The notes beneath the pieces are model-generated. The model ran no database searches. It was not told where the DNA came from and saw only the letters and a program-made list of their open reading frames with translations. The translations under genes and the position numbers were made by a program. Positions 47,936 to 61,077 of a stretch of DNA of 64,000 bases are shown here, piece by piece (the first letter of the stretch is position 1; each line of letters starts with the position of its first letter). The DNA is from Vitis vinifera (Eukaryota > Streptophyta > Magnoliopsida > Vitales > Vitaceae), in assembly GCF_030704535.1 (NCBI RefSeq), contig NC_081822.1, positions 7,792,501 through 7,856,500 on the forward strand. The letters are read 5' to 3'.

Positions 47936-50900
47936 ATGGGATCGGATTTTGAGCGATGGGAGAAGGATCCCTTTTTCTCTGCGGCGGAGGAAGTACAGGA
48001 ATCTGCAGACAGGTACCGATTGTTGTTCATTTTGGTTTCATTTGTTCATTCCCTTTGCAGTTTATAATTTCTATCTTCTTGAAGTTTTCATTTGCGGTAT
48101 AAGATTAACCGGTGAAATGATTTTGGGTTTTGGGTTTTGGGTTTGATTGTTATTGGTTTATGAAGGATGGCATCTACATATAGAACATGGATCCACTCTT
48201 CCAAGGAACCTTCTAAAATGTGGAACTCTGAGCAACTCCAAAGGGACCTACACACTGCCCTCGGCACTACCAAATGGCAGGTGCTTTCTCTCTCCCTCTC
48301 TCCCTGTATATGTGTATCTATATGCGTTGTGCACATTAAGAACAGTGGAATCTGGATCCAAATGTGTCATTTTTGTTAGATATTCATATTTTCGCATGGG
48401 AAACAATGCATCCTATCCTCTTTTGGGGCATTGTGGTCAATGGCTCCTATGATATGAGGATTGTGATGTAATGCACATGGGAATCAAGCCGGTATCTCAT
48501 TTGGAATTGCTATTTCTTCCTTTTCCTTTGCACTGTGAATGCAGTTGGAGGAGTTTGAGCGGGCTGTTGGGTCTACTTATGAAGATAGCTCAGCTGACGA
48601 TGCAAGAGACAGGCATTGTCAGTTCATTGGTGCAATTGGAAACCAGGTTTCAACAATAGAAAGTTCTTTACAAGAATCAGCGGCCTCTGAAGGCAGGTCA
48701 TCAATCCCTTGGGTGCGATTAGATGAAGGAGAACGTGATGAACTTGCATTATTTCTGACAGGACCAGCACTATCACAAGACAAAACCACTGTAAAAATCA
48801 TGGGAATGGATAATGAAACTGTGAACCCAAAAGAGGTGGATGAAGAATCGGTGCCTGAATGTCCCAAAAATTCATGTTATTTAACTGAGTGGGGTTCATT
48901 GGAGTCCAGGGAGGAGAAGTTGACTGGACACAGGAGGACAGCAAGTGCTAATGCCGACATTGGTGCCTGGAAGATTGCAGTTGCTGATGATGGTGTTCAA
49001 CAGAGCTTGTTCAATGGGCAACCTTATGTACCACCTCGAAAGGTACCAAGTGTCTCGGGGCTCCTGTGTACCATGGACTGCTCATCCAAGCTGAAATGGC
49101 CAAAGAATGGTTTCAGGAAATTGAAGGTTATGGATCGCCATCAAGAAGGTGATTCCGCATTCCTACGGCCTCAGATTAGTCCGGTGAGTATTTAATCCAT
49201 CCTTACATTAGTTAACACTGTTGATATGTAGATTTTCCAGCCAGATTCTTATATTTAATATTGCGTGTTGATTATTATAGTCCTTTTTTTTCTTTTGGCC
49301 ATAGGGCATCAGTACATGCTATGAAAAAGGCAAGAGTTGTCTAGATGGCTGTGATGATTGTTATGACAAACAACTCTATGGCTGGTATGGAGCTATGCAA
49401 AGACAGCTTCAAAGGTCTCAGTATCAAATGCAATATAGTCGGCCTATTCAAGTGACATTTTGGATCGCTCTCCTTTGCTTGATTGGTGTGTTTCCCTAAC
49501 TCTATCTAGGAACATTTTGTTTCACACATTTATCATATGTATATGGATCCTTTACCTTTTTTCCTCAATATTATGATTTTCAGCAATCATTGCACCATTG
49601 TTTATTGAGGTGGAACAATGTTTATCTAGACATGATTAAAATTGTCTTACAAGCTTAAATGTGTTTTGGTTTGTTTTTTGCTGCCCCCCCCCCAACTGCC
49701 AGAGAGAGAGAGAAAAGGAGCAACAACTGCAGCTTGCCGTAATACAAATTTCATCTTGTCTTTTTTGTCTATCAAAAAAATAAAATTATTACCTTTTTAT
49801 GAGTGGAAAAAATGTCTTGGATTATTGTGGCAATTGAGTGTGATTAGTTAGAAAGGTTCTATGTGACTGATTATATTCTATCATCTTTTGGTTCTTTCAT
49901 TATTTCCCTTAATGTTCTTTCTAATGCTTAAAAGGGCATGGGTTATGCCTCAGGCTTGTCTTGAAGTGAGGCTTTAGAAAAACATCCTGAAGTTCGACCT
50001 AGAGGTGCAGTTCACAAAATGTGAACTATGCATCTTATGAGTCAGATTTTAGTCTTGTCTAGGACGCACTTCTTAACATGTTCATGTGTATGTGTATGCT
50101 CGATTGAGGAGATGATGTTGTTTAGTTTTGTTTGGGGTTAGAAAGACACAAAAAATTAAAGGGAGAACCCAAGCTACAGCTTCCTTGTCTGAGTTATGGG
50201 CACCCTATAGCTCATTTTGATAGTTCTTGGAACATTGCGCATTAGTTCTTCACTTGTTTGTGTTTGGCCATGTATGTTAATACATGCTAACTCAGTTTCT
50301 TGGTTAAACAATTTGCCAGTAAAGTTTTGCTTCATATAGAAGTATTGGAATGTTGCAGGGAGTACTAAAAAGATTTTACTCCAAAATGAAACAAAATTTC
50401 AGTCATGTTTCTTTTGCCAAGTCATGATGCACTATAAAAAATTGTGGTGAACACAGCGTTCCCCTCAACTAAGTGGTTCTCCTCAGGCCTCAAATCCCAT
50501 ACTGAGAGCTATAGTTTTGTTGATCAATATCTTGAGAGATTAATTCAGAGGTGCTTGGAATGTTACAGATAACACTAATTGAACTTATTCTGTATAGAAT
50601 CAGGGTCACTTTGACAGATCGACTCATAGAAAGAGATTATGCTGGCTTGACACCCTGTGAGATGATTCTGGATTCCTTCCTCCAGTTTTTGTTTGTTCCT
50701 TGGTACCATGTTTTGTGTTATGGGTATATGATAGAATTTCTCTTGGTTCAAGCAAGCCTGTTATGCATACGGGGAAATAACTCAGATGTGGTTGGCTGTT
50801 TAGACATCCAGGTCTCATAAAGCTTTGCTGCATTTCAATGGTTACTCTTTTTGTTCATCCTGCTCCTAGTATTTTGTGCAGTATCCAATACCCAGTTGCC

Positions 50901-51639
50901 GTTATATTAATTGTCCTTGTAGTTTAGTAATTTAGCTTTTAAGTGATTTCTTGAAGCTGAAGGAAGTCCTACTGCAGTGGGAAGTCCCTGGCAAGTCTTC
51001 TCTTATGTAGTAGGAAGCCCTAATGCATTCACTTTAACGAATGTGTGTTAATGTGTTTGATACATGGTGGTGATACAATCTTTCCTTGAACATACAGGGT
51101 TGATTGCCGTCCTAGTATTATACTTGTGTTTTAACTCCATTTTAGCTCCTTATGTCATCACTGAAGTTATAATGGAAACTCAAGAGATTCATAAATAAGC
51201 TTTGATCTTATATGCTTTTGGCATTATCATCATTCAATTTATTAAACTACCACTTAGGTCCATAAACCATTGTTCTGTGTGGAAACAGTAAAGTTGGATA
51301 AATAAGTTAGTTCAAATTATTTCCTAGAAATTGTGCAGTTAAATGTACGACCTCCTTTTAGGAATTATTTTAAGAATGGTATCAAAACAAATTGTGCAGT
51401 AAACTCATCTGAAGGCCACCAAGAAAAATAGCAGACAAATTCAAATGGCATTAAAAGGTTTATTTGTTGAATTTGTTTCCAAATGTAATATTGACTTTGT
51501 ATATGCACAATTCATTCTCATATTAAGTTGTGTTTAAAAGCACTTTTGATTCTAAGTGAAAGGTTCTTTCAGTTCGTGGAAAGCTTATATTGTATAATTG
51601 GTTCTTTCTGCAGTTTTGATTGCATTGTATGCAATGTAG
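47936..51639 (+). CDS. Syntaxin-6 N-terminal-domain, tail-anchored protein (At1g27700-like), 345 aa
   Basis: Exons at 47936-48012, 48166-48280, 48545-49183, 49305-49485 and 51614-51639 (TAG) join in frame. Residues about 5-100 resemble the syntaxin-6/SYP61 N-terminal helical domain (FERWEKDPFFSAAEEVQESA, TWIHSSK, LQRDLHTALGTTKWQLEEFE). Residues 100-275 are a polar linker with acidic and Ser-rich patches. Residues about 278-300 are Cys-rich (TCYEKGKSCLDGCDDCYDK), and residues about 325-345 form one C-terminal membrane segment (TFWIALLCLIVLIALYAM). Syntaxin-6 N domains act in TGN/endosome vesicle fusion, but I see no 60-residue Qc-SNARE heptad motif before the anchor. It may therefore regulate SNARE assembly instead of acting as a SNARE. 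The last exon is 26 nt, after a 2.1-kb intron holding repeat copy B. Confidence 0.88.
50505..51330 (-). repeat. Dispersed repeat, copy B of an inverted pair (in intron 4)
   Basis: The reverse complement of this intronic segment matches 45160-46350 nearly end to end. The homology ends about 285 bp before the last syntaxin-N exon. It lacks the MITE present in copy A: its sequence runs straight through ATTCG-TTA-AAGTGAATGC. Confidence 0.8.
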
Positions 51640-52346
51640 AAAAGGAGCTATACATTCTTTTCAGCACTTCGTAGTCGGTGCTGCATGTTGAGCACGTCGC
51701 TCTTGCAAATATGGTGTTGCAAGTCCTTTATGCTGCCAGAGGATGAAGATGAGCGTCCTTTTGGTCATTTTGATGTGACATGATGGGTGATTGCACCATA
51801 AATTCCTGGCAACCACTTCTCCCTTGCATTTCTTTTTCCATTTTTGACATATTTGATGAAGGGTAAATTGTGTTGTATAATCAGTATTAGTCAAGGAGAT
51901 GGCAAAAGAAAGCCAAACAAGAGTTGTAAGTCAACTAAGAAAGTGCTACCATTTTGCCACCTGCGGGATCATGTAAATCATATGATTTTTTTTCCTCCTG
52001 GGACTGCATTATTTTTTTGTGAGTATAACTCATGTAGCATGAACAAGTTCTGAAGTCCTATCCATTCCTTTTGTATTCTCTTTATAACCAACTAGCACTT
52101 GTGGATAGGAAGAAGTATTAATAGACAAGCAGAAAGTTGGTGTTAGATCATGTTTTTTCAATATATGGAAATCTGTAATTTATTGCTTTGAATATCCCAA
52201 TCTCTCTCCCTCTCTCTCTCTTTCCATCACAATGTGATGCCCATTGAATAGGAGTCATGCTTGAATGTTATTTGTGCATCGGTTTATTATTATTATTATT
52301 ATGACTTAAATAGGGATGACAAACACATAGTTCCGAGTGTTTCTCA

Positions 52347-52548
52347 GTTGATATTTTGGAGAAATAACTATATTTTGTGGTAAGGGCTTCTTTTTGTTTG
52401 GTAGTTCTGAGAAAAAGTACTTGGGACGGAGTCTCAATTTTCTTTAAGTTGATATTTTGGAGAAAAGAAAATATCATTTGTAATGAGGGCTTCTTTTTAT
52501 TTTTTAGTTCTCAGGGAAAAATACTTTGAATTTGAGATGGGTAATATT
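52347..52548. repeat. 101-bp tandem duplication, two diverged units
   Basis: Units start at 52347 and 52448, each beginning GTTGATATTTTGGAGAAA. They share GGGCTTCTTTTT and TTAGTTCT/GTAGTTCT-type stretches followed by AAAAGTACTT/AAAATACTTT. The divergence suggests an old duplication. Confidence 0.75.
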
Positions 52549-53209
52549 GTAATTTGGAGTGAGAAATTTGAACCATGAAAGACGTCAATTGTGGATGAAC
52601 AAATATTTTGCAGCCTAAGATTGGCACAAACAGATTGCGTCATTCCACTGTTCTCTTGGTCTTTGGTTGAAAGGGATTGGGTGTCTGGTATTCTAGATTT
52701 CCTTGAAGAGCCTGTGCGTCACACATTTGGTACCCTAAGAAATGTTTGGATGCAAAATTGGTGATGTGTTTTTGTTGCACTTTGTAGCTGAAATGTTCAT
52801 AAAATTGAAAAAGAAATTTATACAGGCAAGTAAAATCAGGCATACTTATGTATGGACCTTCCCTAACCTTTAGTACAAAGGTATGTTGAATGGGTTTAGA
52901 ATCTGCTTTAACTGTATGTAAATCAATCATCCCTGTGCAATTTACTAGATCTTTCCTGCAACTTTATTAAGGGCGTGTTGAATTATAAGTCCACCCTTGT
53001 ATCTGATGTGGACTTACGCTTATTTTTGGGACAGGGAGTGCATGATTGAAATGATATGAAAGGTGAGGATCCGAATAAAGAAGATGCCACCAACCCCTCT
53101 GGCTGTTGGTTTGGACCGCCTTGGTTAATGAATTATAGGTCATAATTCAAACTATACTGGGGCCTGTATATGTTCGCATAAAAATTTTAGGAATCTTATC
53201 CTGATTCCT

Positions 53210-53430
53210 GACCCATCCACCTCGTACCAAGTGATGTGGCGTTAAAGTGGGTTCCCTCCATACTCTTAGATTGTACGAAACCTCTTTCAATCAAAGTAGA
53301 ACAGGGTGATAAAAGACTCCCTTCTTTTCGCCGACACTAAGCCGAGGGCTTTCAAGACCGGAAGATGGAATTGGAAGCTGGTATCGACTCCCCCGGGCCG
53401 CGGTTACTTGCCCGCTTCCAAGGGCAAAAT
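53210..53430. other. GC-rich patch, possibly organelle-derived
   Basis: The stretch ending TATCGACTCCCCCGGGCCGC then GGTTACTTGCCCGCTTCCAA is far richer in GC than its surroundings and has no reading frame of note. Its texture resembles plant mitochondrial intergenic DNA. This is an impression from composition, not a match. Confidence 0.25.
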
Positions 53431-55158
53431 AGAGAAAACAATGCATTTTGGAAATCGAAAAAAGCCGGGAATTCAGGAATTGTGAAGTTTGAAGTCTATC
53501 AAAATCAAGAAAATAGAGAGAGAATGAATGCTTAGTGGGAAATTGGGAATTGTGAAAAAGCCTGGAATTCTCATGAGATGTAAAATTTTCTTCTGTCCTC
53601 TGTAATCAAAAGTTGGCAAAACGACCCGTGGAAATGCGCAAAGGTCCTGCATAAAATTAATTACTTTGGCACTCTTTGAGGGTGTCTAAACCTTATTTTA
53701 ATTTTCATTCCATTGTTATCTTTGTCTTGCCAAAATAATCATGGAAGACACCGTGGCTGCTTTCTCTGTTGACTTGAGGGTAAAAACAAAGAAAGAATGA
53801 TTTGCGATTTGTGAAAGGAACGATTGGAGAGCAAGGAAAAGTCGTCAGTCATGGGTTGATTTTAATTGCAGTCAAAAGGCATGACCACTGACCAGGTTTT
53901 GGAGAGGGACCAGAGGCCTCAGCCCTCGGCCCTCAAAACAAGTAAACAACTAATACAAGACGATGGTGTGCCTGTATCTACCTGTGGCCCTGTGGGCATA
54001 ATAGTAAATTATTTACGAAAAGACTTGAACCCATCTTTAAAGGAAAGCATTATTGTACTTCTAAATCCTAGGGCATTTTTGGAAATTGGAACACACATTT
54101 ATTGTTGAACTACTTCCATCGACTTGCAGGGTAGACTTGTGGAATTTAAGGCTGCCTTCTTTCTCATGAAAGCAAAACCTGAGGGTAGAGGCTTCTGGGA
54201 TATTTCCTGTTTATTGTTCTTTTGTATTAATAATTGATTGAAGGACTTTCCCACGTTCCACATGAGCAGAAAATTAAACAAGCTATGAAGATGGCTCTAA
54301 TTCAAAATCATGCGCGCCCCCCAGAAAGACGATCAAATTGAAGCTTATCACCTAACATTTGTTATTGTATGAATCACTGTTAATAATGCCCTCGATGTTT
54401 GAAATTGTGGGGCATAAAGTACCATGGACACCATGGCCTGGATGTGGACACAATCTACCTAGGTGAAATGACGTGACCATTTTTTTTTTCTTTGGAATAA
54501 AGAAAAAATGATTTTAAATTAAGAAAAGACGTTTAAAATTTTAAAGTTTCATGTATAATTTTAGTACAAGAAATTTAAAAAGAAAAGAAAAGAAAAGTTG
54601 TAAGGATGGAAAGGGGGATTAATGATGGAAGGTGAGCAACCATTAGGGTTGGAATTATTGTCCTTTAATTCTGGAGTAGGGTCCAGGGCTTGTGTCATAA
54701 CCTTTCCCTGTTGATGGAGTGGGGACAGGCCTGACTCCGGGGCTGGAGGGGCTTTTTCTCATGTCTCCACTCCATTGGAAGTGCCCCAACCACCTCCATA
54801 GTCCATACAAAACAAAGACTTAAAAAGATATTTCTCCACTCGGTAATTGACTCGGTCCTGGTCGCCCGTTATTTCTTTCTTCGTTTCCTACGCAATGAGC
54901 GTTTCAGATTTTGATTTGCAGAGTTGGTCCAACAGTCAACTCACCGTATCTCTCACTCAACCCCTGATACGGAAGCCAGTGTCAGAATTTGTTCGTTAAA
55001 AACTCGAAACTAAACGAAAACAAAAGAAACACCCGACCATCTTATGTTTTTGATCGCGCGCTCTCTTTCTCTCTCTCCCTCCCTCTCAATTTTACACAGT
55101 GAATTGAATTGATCATCGGAAAATAAAGGAAGTCGGTGGTAATAGTGACTTGTGAGAG

Positions 55159-58100
55159 ATGTTGAGGAAGTGTTGGAGGCAAGTGGAGAGAGTGTTGGGA
55201 AGGGGAGGCGGAGATGAGCTGCTGTGGCACATGGACTTGAAGCCTCATCCGTGTGGGGACTTGTCCATAGCCGTTGTTCAAGCCAATTCTTCTCTAGAAG
55301 ACCAAAGTCAAGTCTTCACTTGTCCCTCCGCTACCTTCGTCGGCGTCTTCGACGGCCACGGCGGCCCTGAGGCCTCTCGCTTCCTCAACAGTCACCTCTT
55401 CCCCCGTCTACATAGTAATATTTTCTCTCCTTACCTTTAAACCATGCTCACTGTATGTTTGGCTGCCCAAGAAAACAAAGCCTCCTCTCAAGTCTCAACT
55501 ACGGCTCTACTGCTGTTTGGCTTTCTTGAAACGATTCCTTTTTTCTTTTTCTTTTTCCCCTGAAGTCCAAAACAAGATAAACATGAGATTCAAAGTTTAT
55601 TTTTAGTTTGTTATCTTTTCTTTTTCCTCAGTTTTCTCTGCAACCAAACATTTGGTGATTTTCCTAATAAAAAAAGTTATAACTATAAGATCATTTTATT
55701 TTTGAATTAATTATTGTAAAATTTCAATTTATAGGACTCGCTTCGGAGCAAGGCGGATTGTCTACGGATATAATTAAGAAGGCATTCGATGACACTGAAG
55801 AGCAATTCTTGCATTTGGTGAAGCGATCTTGGCCTGCTCGACCGCAGATTGCTTTGGTCGGATCGTGTTGTCTTGTTGGAGTAATTTCTAATGATGTGTT
55901 GTATGTGGCCAATCTTGGGGACTCGAGGGCGGTTCTTGGCCGGAGAGTCTCCAGGGGGGGGAAGAACATGATAGTGGCAGAACGATTATCCACTGATCAT
56001 AATGTTGGAGATGAAGAGGTGAGGAAGGAGGTTGAAGCACTCCATCCAGATGATGCGCATATAGTTGTAAATAATCGTGGAGTTTGGCGGATTAAGGGTA
56101 TAATTCAGGTAAGCCAATACTTCCTATCATTATTGTCATTGAAGGATTAATTTGAATTGCTGGTGCTTATTGTCTTTGCTTTATGTTTTAGTGCTAGCTG
56201 GATGGAATTTTAGCTTGGTTACGTCTCATAAGCAGCAATGTGATTATTTTGATTTATATCTGATCCAATTTCGTAAAGGGGCATAAGAGTGTAGTGCTCA
56301 AAGTTGCAATATAGGATTTCTTTTGAAGTTCATAAATTTGGTTTCTTCCCATGTAGCCTTTCTGATGTTCATATAACTTCTCTAGATTCTTCTACTAATG
56401 CTTGAACATGGTTTGTTAGAGCCATAGAGGTAGTTATATTAAAGTTCATCGTACGTCTCTTGTGTTGTTGCTTTATATTAGTATTAAACTAATCTATTGG
56501 ATATCATATGAATTTTCTTCCTTTCTAAGCATTACTACCTGGATTACTGTTCTTAGGTACAAACTTCACTAGATCTGTGGCTTTATCTTTTTGCCCATGT
56601 TTATACTTATGTTCTTGCTGGTTCATGTCCTTCCATGCCAGCTTGCTCAAGCACTGGCTCTTCTATTTGTACTGCATTTTCTGATGCATCACTATTTCTT
56701 CCTCCCACTATCATCTCAAGACTACTGATGGATGCAAACACTTTCTGCATTAGGAAGTGCATTGTAGGAATGGGAAAAAAAGAGAGTAGAGGACTTCCAT
56801 TTCTATTCCATTTTTTCGGGAAATATGCCATATGCTTAGTAATCTTTATTCTTTTTTGGTTTTAAATCTTGATTTGCATTGGCTCCATGTTCTGTATTTA
56901 GTGAAGATGTTAGAATTCGAAAGTACAAATTTGTCAGGTTTGGAGAGAACAAATTTAGACTCAGGATTCCCATCTTCTGAACTTCTGATAGCATTGAATG
57001 GTCTAACTGTAAAAAACATACTGCATGTCAGTGATTTCTGAATTGTAGGGGAAGGTAGAAGGTTAGCTCTTACTTTAGTTACTGAAGAGTTGCATCTGTT
57101 TGTAGTTGTGAGAGAGGTATCTAAACCAAAACGAAATCAAAAGAGTTAGCAATTTTCTATTAGCATGGTTTTTCTATTACTCCTGGAAGTTCCGCCGTGG
57201 TTATTCTATCACTCCTGGAAGTTCCTATTAAGCATAAAAATTTTCTCCATAGGAGAATAAGCCATACTTATTTTGTTATTTGATTTATTTGTCTTTGTGT
57301 TGTCTTTTTGGACTTTAGAGTATCCTGTCTGCCATTATTTCCAGTCACATTGTTTGCCAGAAAAAGGGCCAGATAAAGTAATTCCAGGTTCCAATTTTCT
57401 GCCCATGCTAAATGCAACTAAAAGAAAAGGGATTATACAATGTTCATGGGACACGCATGGAAACCTCATGCAGTATAATTTTGTGATAGGATTCACAATA
57501 CTTTCTTCTTTTACTTCTTGTTAGTGAGACTATCATGCCTAACAATTTTGCTTGTTGCCATGGATATATGGTCCTGACCTGCATCTTTTAGGGGGCTCTT
57601 TTAATTTTTTTTTTTAATAGCCAATAGTGGGTGAAATTTATTGGGCAAGGATGCGAATTCCTCCACTTTCATATTCAATTGGAGACATAAATAAAGCTGT
57701 GGGGTGATAATGAATTCGTTTGTTTGCCTGGTTAACCCCAATAGTAAATTCAGGGTCCTTTTCATTCAACTTTTGAGGGATACACTGATAATGGTTGCTA
57801 ATGACAACCTTTTAGTGTAACAAAATGATCATCTTTCTCTTGCAATTTTTTTTCTTTGTTTCTTGATAGTTGATACTAAACCAAATCAAATGTTCCACTC
57901 TGCAAACAAGTCCATTCAACTTCATGGTAGTTATGGATGACAACTTTGAAGTACGGCAACACGATCAATGTTTCACACTTTTTTGCTTTTACTTCTTGAT
58001 GCTAAATTAGATGTTCCCACTCAGCAAACAAGTGGTGAGAGAGGGTTTCCTTATAAGTTTTCCCTTTCTAGGTGTCCAGATCTATTGGAGACATATATTT

Positions 58101-58959
58101 GAAGAAACCTGAGTTTAACAGAGATCCCCTCTTCCAGCAGTTTGGATATCCCATTCCACTGAAACGACCTGTAATGACTGCAGAACCCTCAATTCAAGTG
58201 AGGAAGTTGATATCAGAGGACTTATTTTTGATATTTGCATCAGATGGCCTTTGGGAGCAATTGAGCGATGAAGCAGTTGTGGATATCGTCCACAAAAACC
58301 CAAGAGCTGTAAGTGTATTCTCACTATTTTCTCCATTTCTTTCTCAAAAGAATGCCTCAGTATTTATTATATGATAAATTTATCTGGATTTCATAGATCA
58401 CATTCAATTTCAAACTGCTGGATATTTGATTTGTTCATATCCAGTTTTTTCTTTTTCTGGGTCAAATTCTGTTTCTACTTAGATCATCTAAATCTTTGAG
58501 ACAGCTCCACCAACCATGACTTTAGATCTTGTATTTCTCAAAATTCCAATTGGGTCATTGGCTAACCCCATTTTCCATTCATGATGTGGCCTTTCATTTT
58601 TACCTCACTTCAACTCCACATAACCACTTTTGGGAACTTTCCACATTGTTTATGACAGAACGTTATTGTGTTCCTAAAATACTTGGCAGGGAATAGCCAA
58701 GCGATTGGTCACAGCTGCTCTTCAGGAGGCAGCAAAGAAAAACGAAATTAAATACGATGAACTGAAAAAGACAAGTAAAGGGTTGAGGCGTCACTTCCAT
58801 GATGACATCACTGTTGTTGTGATGTATCTAGATCACCTCCACGGATCAGCTGGTGGTAGCAGATTCAAGGAAGGCTCTGTTGACTGCATCAGTGCTCCGG
58901 TTGATATCTACTCTCTCAATGTGGATGAAGCAGAAGACCCACTTTATATGGATTCCTGA
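55159..58959 (+). CDS. Protein phosphatase 2C, clade D (APD type), 378 aa
   Basis: Exons at 55159-55414, 55735-56108, 58072-58308 and 58690-58959 (TGA) join in frame with GT/AG borders. PP2C motifs in order are [16 protein letters not shown] (metal-binding Asp65), [16 protein letters not shown] (140-156), [13 protein letters not shown] (170-182), [16 protein letters not shown] (211-226), [14 protein letters not shown] (Asp268) and [12 protein letters not shown] (Asp327/328). The N-terminus [15 protein letters not shown] and the tail ending PLYMDS fit clade D. In Arabidopsis, clade-D PP2Cs dephosphorylate plasma-membrane H+-ATPase and are inhibited by SAUR proteins during auxin-driven growth; that role is inferred here. 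All metal ligands appear present. The second intron is 1.96 kb with no obvious element in it. A CT-rich 5' leader precedes the ATG. Confidence 0.95.
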
Positions 58960-61077
58960 AACAAACAAGCTCACCCAAAGGTACATGATGGATTTGCTTG
59001 TGAATAGAACCAATAATCTATGATAGAGCGTATTTATACAATAGGTGCATCAAGCGCACAATGGATAGATAGTTTATATTATGAAAAAACAGCCATGTAC
59101 ATAATGGAGCCTCTAGGAGGGATGCCAGAGATGCAATTTGCTGAGGAGTACTTAAGACTCAGGTTCTGGCCCGCATTCTACTTGGTTGCTTTGGTTGAGT
59201 TCCTTCTGTATTAGTTTTCAATGATGGTTTGGATTGGCTAGATGGATTTGGTATGGCAGGCTCCCGGAAGTACAAATGTCATAAGGTTTGAGTCTCCATT
59301 TTGCATTTTCATTTTTGGTCTTTTAATGGAATATGGTATACGGAAATTTTCTCATATTTAAGGCTGTTCAATTGGAGTATCGATCATTTATTAGTTTGTA
59401 AGTGTGTTTACCATGGTGAGATTAAGATACCAGGATTTATGGATGGAAGGTATGTCATAAGATCTGTGACTAGGTGGCTAGACTTCAATGCTTTTAGATG
59501 ATTCTTACTCTCAGCTATTTCTGTGACTGTTGGCCGAATGGCAAGCAGGGCTCCGGCGGGCCAAGATCTGCCAGACCCGAATCAAGCCGACACAGTTGTT
59601 CTGCATACATCATTCAGCAAGATCAAACATGAAGTAAAAATAAATTTCACCAGCCACACTACTCTTAATGTTAAGATGTTTATGGACAGCAGACTAATAC
59701 CCAGACTTTGGTAAACCAATATGAACCAACAGTACTGTTGGTATATTTGATTTACCGGTTCCGGGAGGACAAATTAAATGAAGACCAACAAACCGGTACC
59801 CACTCATCAACAACGCTTACAAAGTACAAACCTCAAAATCCTAGTGTGGATCCCACGGCACAATGGCACTGTGCGTTTTTTATTTTCATTTTATTGAAAA
59901 AAAATATTTATTTTTTTGGAATGAACTTTTGGTTTTTAATAACAAACAAAACCCATGGTAATATAGCGAAAATTTTCATTGAAATTTCGACCATTTATCA
60001 TGATTTTTATATTTAAGTAACCCATAATGTTAATTTTTTTAATAACGAAAATATAAAATTGTAATTCTATATATTTTTAACTAGATAATTAATTATACAT
60101 ATGTTATCTATATATTTCACTTGATTTTTTTTTTCATTTGGTTAATACTAAAAAACGATAAAATATAAAGAAAAATCTAATTTTTATTTTAAAAAATTAA
60201 AGAAATATAGAAATTAAATGTATAGAATCGTCAATTTAAATAAATTTTGAATAAAAAATTATTATTCTTTCTTGGAATGTTTTAAATTAATTTTTTTAAA
60301 TAAACTTTAAAAATAAAAACGCTTACTCTTTTATCTTAAAATTTAATAGTTTATTTATCAATTTGAAATTTTGATTTTTTATTTGTATAATAATTAATAT
60401 AAATTAATTTTCAAGGTAAATTTTAAATTTAAGAGAAGCATGATATATTTAATGTTTATTCAATTTAATAAAATAATATTTACTGTTATATTAAAGTTCA
60501 AATTTCTATTCGTTAATTGAACTGTAAATAGTAAAAGATGATATGATTTTTTCATTAAAAAAAATGACTTTTTCAAATTCTATAGATTTATAAATTTATC
60601 ATTTGTTTTGACCTATTCTTCTATACGTTGGTGAGGCACTGAGGATCCCATCCGCTCTCACACTCTCTGCCTTCTTGTCTCATTGTCGGGGTGAACTCTT
60701 TTTTTCTGAGGCCTACTTCCTCTTCTAATTTCCCTCTGCCTAGAATCGATGTTAAATTTTTCTCTCATTTCAAAATGGTGAATTGCTAGGAGAGGGATTT
60801 TTCATGTTTGGAGAAAGAGATCAATTGGGCAGATGTTGCTTTCATTCTAAAGGGTATTTTGAGAATATATTGGAAGTTAATATCATATTATATAAATTTG
60901 ATAAAATAAATTTATTTTTATTTTTAGTTATTTATGATTTAATTTGATAGTAATTTTAGAAAACGTTTTTTAAATTAAAAACGATTCATATAGTCACGAA
61001 CATACAATGCAGCAAGAAAGAGGGATGGGGATGAAAAAACACAAAGAAAAAGACGAGACACGAGAAATGGAAGTAAA
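58960..61077. other. Intergenic region between PP2C and cytochrome b5 (convergent)
   Basis: The 3' UTRs of the two convergent genes lie at either end. Positions 59880-60640 are very AT-rich. No gene or bounded repeat was recognised. Confidence 0.5.

Larger units (their letters stand above)
51640..55158. other. Intergenic region between syntaxin-N and PP2C genes
   Basis: This holds 3' UTR and about 3.3 kb without a gene. It contains a CT microsatellite at about 52201-52223, (TTA)n at about 52284-52301, a 101-bp tandem duplication at 52347-52548, a GC-rich patch at 53325-53428, and CT-rich leader sequence at 55058-55088 before the PP2C gene. No TATA box stood out for PP2C. Confidence 0.5.
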
